Source of the DNA: Bremia lactucae
Taxonomy: Eukaryota > Oomycota > Peronosporomycetes > Peronosporales > Peronosporaceae
DNA: 64,000 bases
NCBI RefSeq assembly: GCF_004359215.1
Contig: NC_090617.1
Location: 3,262,629 to 3,326,628 of the forward strand
Direction: 5' to 3'
The notes beneath the pieces are model-generated. The model made no database searches. It was not told the DNA's origin and saw only the letters and a program-made list of their open reading frames with translations. Shown here one piece after another: positions 54,196-62,859 of the stretch (the stretch's first letter is position 1; every line of letters begins with the position of its first letter). Made by a program: the position numbers and the translations under genes.

Positions 54196-54375
54196 ATGAG
54201 CCTCAATATTGATTGTGCTCATTTTCCCCACCTCTCCGAACATCATCGGGAGGTGGCAGGGCTTATGGCGCAGGGACTTGGTGAACAAGCCCTGGCCAGG
54301 CTCCTGGGTAGTATTCCTGAGCAACATGTAACTCAGTTTGAGCAGTTTGAGGCATTCGTGCTCGACTTGTACTGA
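54196..54375 (+). pseudogene. gag: Gypsy A gag N-terminus, truncated
   Basis: It starts with MSLNIDCAHFPHLSEHHREV soon after the primer site and continues GLMAQGLGEQALARLLGSIP. It is cut at 54366 by the last ~40 bp of a family B LTR. No other gag N-terminus of family A occurs in the window, so assignment rests on position after the LTR A and primer site. Confidence 0.6.
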
Positions 54376-54404
54376 AGCAGTACAAGTCGTAGTGCCCCGT
54401 TACA
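54364..54404 (+). repeat. Last 41 bp of a family B LTR
   Basis: GACTTGTACTGAAGCAGTAC and the following CGTAGTGCCCCGTTACA equal the end of LTR B3. Only the 3' tip with one hairpin is present, so it is a deletion scar. Confidence 0.8.
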
Positions 54405-55665
54405 GCAGCACGTGAAACTTGAAACGAGAGCAGCAATTGATTGGACTCGTCAGTGGCTTCTGGAGTGATGTCATGACGGTAATTGACAAAGCAAGTGCCA
54501 TGACGAATACGTTGCGGCAAGTCGATAATTATGGCAATGACCGTGAAAGCGAGCTTTCGTTTCGACGCGATGCCTTGGGTGGCTACGCTGTGATGGAATT
54601 GCGTTTGATAATTTAATTTTTGTCGAGATATTGGAAGTAACGTCTTGGTTTACATCGATAACGAGGGACGCATGGACCCATCATGCCTTTGCTTTGTCGA
54701 GTATTGTTTAAACCTTTTGGTATCGAACAAGTCGCTCGTACAGTGACATTTCTTGTCGCATCTTTGGCGAAAAAATTTATTACGAAAAACTGGACATTGT
54801 TTTGTCGTCAGTTTTACTTGAGGAGATGCAAGTGGTTTTTGCTCCTTTGATTGAGAATGGTCGTTTGCTATGGTAGTTGTTGCCAATCTAAAAAGATGAT
54901 GTTTGCCATTGTTTTGATTTGGAATCTTATTTAAAGTAGTGGCGAGTGGATGACAAGACGAGTGGGGGACGTGGCTACGAATGTTCGGTACGGATTCAAT
55001 GCGTTGATTACTCGAATCAAATCTGAGAGGTTTGTAGGAGTCTTGGATTGGAACGAGATTGATCCATTCTGGAAACAAGCACGAGAGAGGATAGGTTTTG
55101 AGAGGTTTGGAAGTCAAAAGAGTGAAATAATGAATTTGCCAAGTTTTGACGATACTATTGGTTGGAACGAGGACAAAAACGATTTATTGGCGGCGATGGC
55201 TAAACACGAAAGATTTGATGGGCCACTGTTTAGTAGACGGTTTTTGCGCAAATTTCGGCCACAAAAAGATGATTGTGCATCTGACGCAACTGATGATGGA
55301 TATTTGCATTTATATGATACCTGGGTGCAAGAGTTTGTTGCCGTGATACAGCAAGCGGACGAAATGATTCAAGTGCAACGAGCTCTGGAAGCGTATTTAG
55401 GGGACGTGCAAGACCGGTTTCTGGATCCTTTGCTCAGAACATTGATGACGGATCCAGTGCGTTTGCCATCAGGTAATGTTGTCGCTCGTGCCATCCTTGC
55501 TCTATTATTGGCGGCTTTGCAACAGGGTGGCGAGATGGTGCGATACCCGTGAACCGCTGACGATGGCGTAGCCCTGTGATGCCTTGCGAGCTGAGATTCA
55601 AGTATATCTTTGCGATAAGTTGCGTCACTTTAGCAAGGCTGCAGATGCATTGGCTGTGTGGGTTT
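54405..55665 (+). pseudogene. U-box ubiquitin-ligase gene relic (E4/Ufd2-like)
   Basis: The 200-residue frame 54950-55552 ends with DRFLDPLLRTLMTDPVRLPS and GNVVARAIL, the start of a U-box (the modified RING fold that transfers ubiquitin). After a frameshift the rest follows: TREPLTMA, a TAG, then PCDALRAEIQVYLCDK to 55665. The DPL-LM-DPV-LPSG series and the closing L-A-EIQ pattern fit the C-terminal U-box of chain-elongation factor Ufd2/E4. Upstream, 54419-54616 (GLVSGFWSDVMTVIDKASAM) may be an earlier piece of the same gene. The stretch 54617-54949 is not clearly coding. Truncated and frameshifted, so probably dead. Confidence 0.65.
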
Positions 55666-55760
55666 AGACACTTTCTTTGGTAGCAATTGTGGAATTGATA
55701 GGAGAAATGATGGCAACTAGACCACTGACAATTATTGGTCTTACTTTGAGCCGTAAGGAG

Positions 55761-55960
55761 TGTTGGGATATGACAACACACTGCGTAAGAATGTCTTCGT
55801 GTAGGGAAAATGGAAAAGTAAATTCGTTCTTATAAAACCCTCATACATGTAACGTACTAAAATGTAACAGCTTCACTTGCTCTTCTTCTTGTGTCATTCA
55901 CGACAGTAACCGCCACATCAGCACGACAACGAACCGTCGCCTGATGTTCCACCTTCAACA
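55761..55960 (-). repeat. 3' LTR of intact copia element (copia2)
   Basis: 200 bp, TGTTG...CAACA. It differs from the 5' LTR at 60107-60306 at one position by eye (CCCTCATACA versus CCCTCCTACA), which means a recent insertion. The polypurine tract CGAGGAGGAG lies at 55961-55970 on the minus strand. Confidence 0.96.
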
Positions 55961-58900
55961 CTCCTCCTCGACGAGAAGTTTCCAATATTGGTCTTGGCCA
56001 CGAGAAATCGAAACTTCTTTGTCGAAATTGTCTTGGTCAGGAAATCAGCGAGCTGTAACTTGGATTCAATATACTCCAGCTGAATTACCTTGTTTTTGAC
56101 TTGATCACGGATAAAATGATAGCGTATATCAATGTGCTTCGCACGACTTTGATATCCTTCATTTTTCGCGATAGCAATCGCACTTTGATTGTCCTCGTAC
56201 ACCATTACTGGACCATTAATATTGACCTTCATCTCCAGCAATAGCGATTTAGTCCACAATACTTCTTGTATACACAATGATAAAGCCACATATTCGGCTT
56301 CAGCAGTGCTTAGCGACACACTGTTTTGCATTTTTGACTTATAAATCACGGGGGATCCGTTGACCATCACCATCACACCTGATGTTGAGCGTCGATTGTC
56401 CTTGTTACTACCCCAATCAGCGTCACTAAACGCACTCAACTGCAGTTCGCGTGACTTGCTCCGATAGCATATTCCATCCATAGCGGTTGACTTTAAATAA
56501 CGCAGCACTCGAATAGCCGCATTCCAATGTTCTTCACTTGGTTTTTCTAAGTGTCGACTCAATTGACACACCGCGAATGCAATATCGGGTCTTGTGCCAG
56601 TTGCCACGTAGAGAAGTGAACCCACCAATGAACGATACGGACGATTTTTCATTTTTGGGTCCATCACTTCACACTTTATCATGTTCTGGCCTTCCACACC
56701 CGGATTATACACCGGCCTAGCATTATCTTGATTGAATTTTTCAACCATTCTTGCTATACACGCGCTTTGACTGATCTTGAGTCGTTTCTCCTCCATCTTG
56801 TAGTCAACTTCGATGCCCAGAACAAATCGCACTTTACCCAGTCTCTTGAGCTGAAATTTAGTAGACAATTCATCAGCAACTTGCTTAATTGAGTCGTACG
56901 AAAGGCCACCAATGAGCATGTCATCGACATATAACGTCACGTAATTCCATGAAAAATTGTCAAATCGACGAACAAATACACACGGATCCGAAACGCACGC
57001 CACAAACCCCATGCTCTTGAAAACGCCTGAAATAGTCTTAAACCATGTTGCAGCAGCTTGTTTCAGTCCATACAGGCTTCGATTTAGCTTCAGCACTTGA
57101 CTCGATTTCATTTTAACGCCCTCGGGTGTATTAATAAACACCTCTTCTTCGAGAACACCATTGATAAATGCTGTATCGACATCATATTGGAATATAGCCA
57201 TCCCATAATGGCAACATACCGCGAAAAACACACGAATTGAATTCATGTTCGCGACCGGAGAATACGTGTCGTAGTAATCAATTCCATAGGTCTGACGATA
57301 ACCTAATGCCACAAGCCGAGCCTTATATCGCTCAATATCACCATTTTCATTTCGCTTGATAGCGAACACCCACTTAGTTCCAATTACCTTCTTGTTTAAC
57401 GAATTGTCCACGGGACTCCACGTCTTTTTGCTATCTAGTGCCTTCAGTTCGGCTTCTATCGCTTCTTTCCACATCATACTTTGTGGAGACTTCACAGCAT
57501 CTTGGTACGTTGATGGGGTTTCAAATGCCGCATTAGCTTGATCATATTCAATGCGATATCGTTTTGAGACACGTTCTACAGGTTCATCTCCTCGTGACGA
57601 AACAATAGCATCTGACATCCCGACCGGAACCAAAGCTTGTGAGTCTGTACTTGGAGGAGATATTGCGAGAGAGTTATTGTGTCCACTAACACGAGATGAA
57701 TGTGTCTCTAGACTGTCATCGAGATTAGTCCATCCCTCCCTGGGCACAATGACCTGAATATCATCCTCAATTAAATCAGCTGGCTCCATGTACACGTCAT
57801 CGATATCAAAAGCAATATCATCTCCATGTCCATTCTCTAGACGTGTACCCAACGACATTAATTCTTGAGGAGGCGAGACTATTTGATCACCGTTAGTCTG
57901 ATCAACCTCCATAGGTTCAATTTCATCGTAATTCGAAGAAACTGGTGATTGAACCCTGATATCATCGTCTCCTTCGCCATTTCTTTTTGCGTGCTGACGA
58001 GTTGATACTGGTGCGTCATCAACAACTTGTACATACTTCGTCCGTGGCTGTTCTTGAAATGTCACTGACCTTGTGACTTCAAGTTTTTCTGAATTATAAT
58101 TCCAGACACGATAACCCTTCACTTCTTGTGAATAACCAAGAAACATGCACCGAAATGCCTTCTTATCCAATTTAGCACGTTTTGCTTTGTCAATGTGTGC
58201 GTAACCTTGAGCACCAAAAACACGCATGTGTGATATGTCTGGCTTCAAGCCAAAACACATCTCAATTGGAGTCTTCGTCGGGGATGAAGCGCACGTGACC
58301 CGGTTGGTCACATATACAGCTGTATTTATAGCTTCAGCCCACCACTTCTTTTCCACTTGCATGTGATTTAGCATTGACCTTGCACGCTCCGTCAGTGTCC
58401 TATTCATTCGTTCAGCCATTCCATTTTGCTGGGGGGAATATGGCACTGTCGCTTGGTGTACTATGCCAGCCTTGCGACAAACTTCTGCGAATTTCTTGTT
58501 GATGTATTCGCCACCATTGTCGGTGCGAATGCATTTGATCTTGGAATTCAGTTGGTTTTCCATCATTGACTTGTATTCGATGAACTTTTCCAGCACTTCA
58601 GACTTATTAGCGATGAAGTATGTCACCACGTAGCGCGAAAAATCATCCAGAAATGTAACTACATATCGTGCTCCACCTTGAGACTTTGTCTCCATTGGAC
58701 CCATTACATCACTGTGAACAATTTGGAGCAGTGATTTTGTCTTCACTTTGCCGTGACTTGACTTTGGAAATGGTCTTACTGACGACTTTCCAGTCACACA
58801 TCCCTCGCAAATTTCATCTTGATCATCGATATCATCACTCAAAACTTGCACTTTTATTCCTTCTACACAATTGTGTAGATTCTTCAACGTCTTCATTGGA

Positions 58901-60102
58901 AGATGTCCTAGTCGTGCATGCCACACACTAGGACTCACATCTTTAATTCCACATCCAAGCACTTCGCTAGTGAATGCCGACCCTAAAGTTGCACATTCCA
59001 TTACAAACAATTTCCCCAATTTGTTTACTTTCGCCACCACATCTTGATCATTCTTTATCACACATGTTCTGTTCGTAAAAGTCACATCCAATCCTTTTTC
59101 CAATAGTACAGAAATTGAAAGCAGTCTGCGATCCAGCTCTGGAACGTACAGCACGTCTTCAATGCGAATTGGCACATTGTTTTTCAGAATAATTCGAATC
59201 GTACCAATTCCAGCAGCCATAACTGTCTGCCCATTTGCGATCGAGATGCCGATTGACCGATTCAACGATCGAATCTCCAAAAATTCATCTTGGTACGGGC
59301 ACATGTGACTACTCGCACCACTGTCGAGTAGCCAACCTTCCGAACCATGTTCACTAACAGTAAACGCTTGCTCGTTATTTTTCTTGTTGGCTTGATTCTT
59401 CCAACAGTCTTGTTTCTTATGACCCTGTTTTCCACATACGAAACACGTCCCGGTAAACTTGTTTCTTGTTTCCTTCGACCGAAAAACTTTGCCCTTGAAG
59501 CTTCTTGTAGCCTTCAATGCAAGTTCACTTTTCTCCTTGCGAGAAATGCCTTCGTATTCACGACGAAGCATTTCTTTGGCTTGAAAAATATCAATTTCCT
59601 TCATGTTCTCAATGATTCTGATGATCTGATCATACTCATCAGATAAGCTTCCAAGCAGTATAACGAGCTGCTCGTCAAACGAAACTTCGTCTCCGATGGC
59701 TTGCATGGACATGCACAGCTCATCAAACTTTAGAAAGTGGTCCAGTACACTCTCTCCCTTCTGCATCTTGAAATCATGTAATTGCCGACGCATCTGCACA
59801 CGGTTGTGAATATTTCTTCGAAGAAAAAAGCTCTTTAATATCTCCCAAGCTTCTGCAGCCGTGCCTGCATTGCGAACCATGGACTGTAGACTTGGGGCGA
59901 TTGACGTACACACAATCGCGAAGGCCTTCATATCATTGACTTTCCATATCGACGCGTCGGCCCTTGTGGCACTCGGTGCCTTCGTCGCGTCGATGTTGTT
60001 CAGTAGCCCTTTCTTGGCTAGTTTTATCCGAGCATTAAATTCCCATACAAAGTAGTTGTCCATATTGAGGACGTCATTTGCCACACCCACGTTTGGGCTC
60101 AT
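55918..60102 (-). CDS. Copia2 gag-pol polyprotein, intact
   Basis: The chosen start is the ATG at 60100-60102 inside the primer site, giving 1394 residues; the frame is open further upstream into the LTR but that is leader. Positions counted from 60243: UBN2-type gag about 50-260, zinc knuckle CFVCGKQGHKKQDC at 264, aspartic protease LLDSGASSHM at 304, pre-integrase zinc part CEGCVTGKSS at ~480, integrase core (HSDVMGP 507, RTDNGGEY ~570, NGMAERMNR 608), RT from [13 protein letters not shown] (950) to active site YVDDMLIGG (1106), RNase H AEAEYVALS (1314) and KHIDIRYHF (1373), and ADFLTKTI (1403). All catalytic motifs are intact and there is no stop, so the element is probably able to move. 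The end of the frame overlaps the 3' LTR by 43 bases. Confidence 0.96.
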   Translation of the reverse strand: MSPNVGVANDVLNMDNYFVWEFNARIKLAKKGLLNNIDATKAPSATRADASIWKVNDMKAFAIVCTSIAPSLQSMVRNAGTAAEAWEILKSFFLRRNIHNRVQMRRQLHDFKMQKGESVLDHFLKFDELCMSMQAIGDEVSFDEQLVILLGSLSDEYDQIIRIIENMKEIDIFQAKEMLRREYEGISRKEKSELALKATRSFKGKVFRSKETRNKFTGTCFVCGKQGHKKQDCWKNQANKKNNEQAFTVSEHGSEGWLLDSGASSHMCPYQDEFLEIRSLNRSIGISIANGQTVMAAGIGTIRIILKNNVPIRIEDVLYVPELDRRLLSISVLLEKGLDVTFTNRTCVIKNDQDVVAKVNKLGKLFVMECATLGSAFTSEVLGCGIKDVSPSVWHARLGHLPMKTLKNLHNCVEGIKVQVLSDDIDDQDEICEGCVTGKSSVRPFPKSSHGKVKTKSLLQIVHSDVMGPMETKSQGGARYVVTFLDDFSRYVVTYFIANKSEVLEKFIEYKSMMENQLNSKIKCIRTDNGGEYINKKFAEVCRKAGIVHQATVPYSPQQNGMAERMNRTLTERARSMLNHMQVEKKWWAEAINTAVYVTNRVTCASSPTKTPIEMCFGLKPDISHMRVFGAQGYAHIDKAKRAKLDKKAFRCMFLGYSQEVKGYRVWNYNSEKLEVTRSVTFQEQPRTKYVQVVDDAPVSTRQHAKRNGEGDDDIRVQSPVSSNYDEIEPMEVDQTNGDQIVSPPQELMSLGTRLENGHGDDIAFDIDDVYMEPADLIEDDIQVIVPREGWTNLDDSLETHSSRVSGHNNSLAISPPSTDSQALVPVGMSDAIVSSRGDEPVERVSKRYRIEYDQANAAFETPSTYQDAVKSPQSMMWKEAIEAELKALDSKKTWSPVDNSLNKKVIGTKWVFAIKRNENGDIERYKARLVALGYRQTYGIDYYDTYSPVANMNSIRVFFAVCCHYGMAIFQYDVDTAFINGVLEEEVFINTPEGVKMKSSQVLKLNRSLYGLKQAAATWFKTISGVFKSMGFVACVSDPCVFVRRFDNFSWNYVTLYVDDMLIGGLSYDSIKQVADELSTKFQLKRLGKVRFVLGIEVDYKMEEKRLKISQSACIARMVEKFNQDNARPVYNPGVEGQNMIKCEVMDPKMKNRPYRSLVGSLLYVATGTRPDIAFAVCQLSRHLEKPSEEHWNAAIRVLRYLKSTAMDGICYRSKSRELQLSAFSDADWGSNKDNRRSTSGVMVMVNGSPVIYKSKMQNSVSLSTAEAEYVALSLCIQEVLWTKSLLLEMKVNINGPVMVYEDNQSAIAIAKNEGYQSRAKHIDIRYHFIRDQVKNKVIQLEYIESKLQLADFLTKTISTKKFRFLVAKTNIGNFSSRRSVEGGTSGDGSLSC

Positions 60103-60106
60103 AACC
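60090..60106 (-). promoter_or_regulatory. Copia2 primer-binding site (half-tRNA type)
   Basis: GGTTATGAGCCCAAACG follows the 5' LTR with no gap. Its complement GGGCTCATAACC fits the anticodon arm of initiator Met tRNA; Drosophila copia is known to prime from such an internal tRNA break. The gag-pol ATG lies in the site. Confidence 0.75.
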
Positions 60107-60306
60107 TGTTGGGATATGACAACACACTGCGTAAGAATGTCTTCGTGTAGGGAAAATGGAAAAGTAAATTCGTTCTTATAAAACCCTCCTACATGTAACG
60201 TACTAAAATGTAACAGCTTCACTTGCTCTTCTTCTTGTGTCATTCACGACAGTAACCGCCACATCAGCACGACAACGAACCGTCGCCTGATGTTCCACCT
60301 TCAACA
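60107..60306 (-). repeat. 5' LTR of intact copia element (copia2)
   Basis: 200 bp, TGTTG...CAACA. Outer flanks of the element are AGGAG (55756-55760) and ATTAT (60307-60311), so no target duplication is present. Confidence 0.95.
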
Positions 60307-60522
60307 ATTATAAGGCTATGACAATATTGTTTCTCATTCTGGTCTGTCGTTTTTGTCTCGCCTTGCAAATGGAAAAGGAACGGGCTAGGTGACTTGCAAT
60401 TACGTTGAGCAAAATTGACATAAAGTACTGCAGTCAGAATTATCTTACGTAATTTTTTACCTTTTCGAGTGTTTAATGAAACTGTCACGAACCGTTAAGT
60501 ATATCGATATTTTATTTCAATA
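60307..60522. other. 3' flank of the nucleoside transporter gene
   Basis: 216 bp between the copia LTR and the transporter stop. It holds AT-rich sequence with no gene; a poly(A) signal cannot be named with confidence. Confidence 0.5.
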
Positions 60523-61882
60523 TCAGAGTCCAAGCCAGCCGTGGTCACTAAAAAAGAAGCCGAGAGTTGAACCACTAGCAATTCCGATAAAGAGGCAGAG
60601 AACCATGACGGCCCCACCGGATTCTCGATCTTCCGGGCGAAGAAGACGTGGACCAGCGCCCATGGTAACGGTCGACAAAAAACCGTTCGTTAGGCCAATG
60701 AATAGGTTAAGAATAATATTGTAGACAATGGCAGTCATGTCGTCATGCCCGAAAGCGTAGAGTGACGTGCCGGCGACGCCCAAGAGCAACAGTGGGATAA
60801 ATATCAGCCTTGCGATCGAAAGAAATAGACACCATTCGCAACTGAGCAATTTGTATACGGCCGCGCTGGTCAAAATGCGTCCAAAAAAGTCCCCATAATT
60901 GTACGATCCGACAATCCCAGGTGCACAATACCAATTTTGAGTAACAATATGGGTAACGTCCGAATAGGGAGGGGCTAAATTTCGTGATGCGGCACAGCCA
61001 AAACCCGGAAAAACCGACAGCGAGACAAAAAAAATTAAAAATTGTGCCACGGCCGGAATTGCTATAACAATAAAAATACGACGCAAGTTGCCTAGTGTCT
61101 TGCAAATGGGCTGATTCGTAAGGTTTTCGGTCGTGGCTGATGCCGCATTGCGCTCTAATAGAAATTTGACACTGGAAAGGTTTACGAGTCGACGGTAGAC
61201 AATAAGTGCGACAATGAGTACAATAATAAGAAGCCCAAAGAAGAGGTAAAAAGCGAGCTTCGTGGCATTGCTTGTCTGATGCACGCCTCCAACGGCAAGA
61301 CGTAAAAGTGTTGCCAGTGAAATGTTGAGAATACCTGCAACACCGTTGCCAATTTGCACGGCCTGTGAAAATTTTGGGACTGGAAATAAGGCGGCAATAG
61401 TGTAATATGTCGATTCGGACAGCGTGTTGCCAAAACCGATACAGCCAAAGCAAAAAAGGACGAGAATAGCACCCATTTTTTGGTTGGAAAAATTAATGGC
61501 GCTAAAGACCATGCATGATGAGGATGGCCATGATTATAAACACGCCATAACCAGCGTGTACGCGCACGTCGTGCGTCCACTTCTTGTCTAAACTCCAGAT
61601 CATTTGGACAGCCTGACCTATAACCATTGGCCACGAAGTACAAAGTGTCGTGAGGAAGGAAAAATCAAGGCCCGAATCGGCAAATTCGACCGTGTAAAAG
61701 TCTTGGGCACTTAGACACGAAAAGTAGGCCCACAAAACGGAGGCATTTAGGAACATTAATGAAAAAAATATCGTGCGCTCGTTCTTGATCATGTCGTTCC
61801 AAATATCTTCGGGCATGCCATCGCGGCCGAGTGCAACTTGATCGTCATGAACAAGTTTCTCCGATTTTGTCGGCGATTCCAT
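60523..61882 (-). pseudogene. Equilibrative nucleoside transporter (ENT/SLC29 family), one frameshift
   Basis: A membrane carrier that moves nucleosides or nucleobases down their gradient. Frame 1 (61502-61882, 126 residues) has a charged N-terminus and the first membrane segment SLMFLNASVLWAYFSCLSAQ. Frame 2 (60523-61512, 329 residues) has CIGFGNTLSESTYYTIAALF, AVQIGNGVAGILNISLATLL, a charged central loop, and near the end NGFLSTVTMGAGP with the PEDRESGGAVMVLCLFIGIA block, which is the family's C-terminal signature. Joined length is about 450 residues, the usual size, with ~10-11 hydrophobic segments. The two frames overlap at 61502-61512, where one extra base (ATGCATGG) shifts reading; everything else is clean. 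So it is either a sequencing error in a working gene or a very young pseudogene. The start MESPTKSEK is the first ATG of frame 1. Confidence 0.88.
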
Positions 61883-62431
61883 TTCGGGAACGTGGCGACT
61901 TGCAGAATAACCAATTATCTTGTGGACTTTCCGTTTTTCAGGATTTAGGTATCAGTTTTCGGGTTAGGCTAAAGCGGCAAATATTGACCGTCAGATTTTT
62001 TTGACCAGTCGGTTACACTTGCCTAAACCTTGGAATGAGACTAAAAAGAAAGAGCTCAGATTTATCACGTCAGCAAGACTGCTGTGTCATCCAAATTCCA
62101 TGTACGATTTTATGACTAAGAGATAAAAAGAGCAGTGCAGTGCAATTAATTCACAATTTGCTCTTTGGTCTCTCTGCTCTAGCGAACAAAACGAGCATAG
62201 GAACAAAGTGGTCACGTGAAGAAAAGGCAAATCACGTTCGCGCGACTGTATCATTTTTCTTACGTCTCGACATAGCTGAACTTGACACAAAAGTAGATTT
62301 AATATAGGCACTCCATTAATGCAACGGCTCCATAAATATTATTACCCATAAGTTGAATAATTAGGGAGAATAAAATTATCATCTTTTAATGTTTCACTTA
62401 ACATTTCCAAGATTACAGTACACGGTAATAT
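61883..62431. other. Upstream region of the nucleoside transporter gene
   Basis: About 550 bp without a supported gene. It should contain the transporter promoter; I see no motif strong enough to name. The minus-strand frame 62087-62311 has no recognisable feature. Confidence 0.5.
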
Positions 62432-62799
62432 TGTAGCGGCAGTGCGACCGTTCTGTTAATTTGTTGATTTAAGTCTTTAAATTAACCCGCCAAACGTTGC
62501 TCGACGCGCGAATGGGTGGTAAGCAATAAGTCGCATTACATACTGAAATTTTTGTTGATTCAGTTAAAGAAGATTGCAATAAGTAGGAACTTATGTATTA
62601 TAGAGTCTAAGTTTTACCCTATACAATGCCTACTTTAGTATTGACCTTGAATCGCTAAGGATTCTAAGCAAAATCGAAGTCTTCCTCTGCACGTTGTGCA
62701 CATAAGTATCCTGAGTATTCGAAAGTACCATCCCTTCACTTTTTTATCAGTATAGGTCAACTTTAATGAGACAATAGTGGCGAAACGTGCCCCGTTACA
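62432..62799 (+). repeat. LTR of gypsy family C type (copy C3)
   Basis: It shares TTGATTTAAGTC...CCCGCCAAACG with the other C LTRs and ends GCCCCGTTACA at 62799. The primer-site-like TTGTAGCACTCCTTGGG follows. The start TGTAGCGGC at 62432 is a best guess. Confidence 0.7.
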
Positions 62800-62859
62800 C
62801 CTTGTAGCACTCCTTGGGTCGTTCACCGACCAATTACGTACATCTCAACACGGACACGT

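Noticed and set aside
54151..54375. RXLR-type effector starting at 54151
   Set aside because: No signal peptide; the RVYVR string is by chance, and the frame lies between the LTR A primer site and gag.
54650..55117. 155-codon minus-strand ORF
   Set aside because: It is antisense to the U-box relic; its composition is that of a shadow frame.
60743..61453. 236-codon minus-strand ORF overlapping the transporter
   Set aside because: Alternate-frame shadow of the nucleoside transporter; it has no family features of its own.
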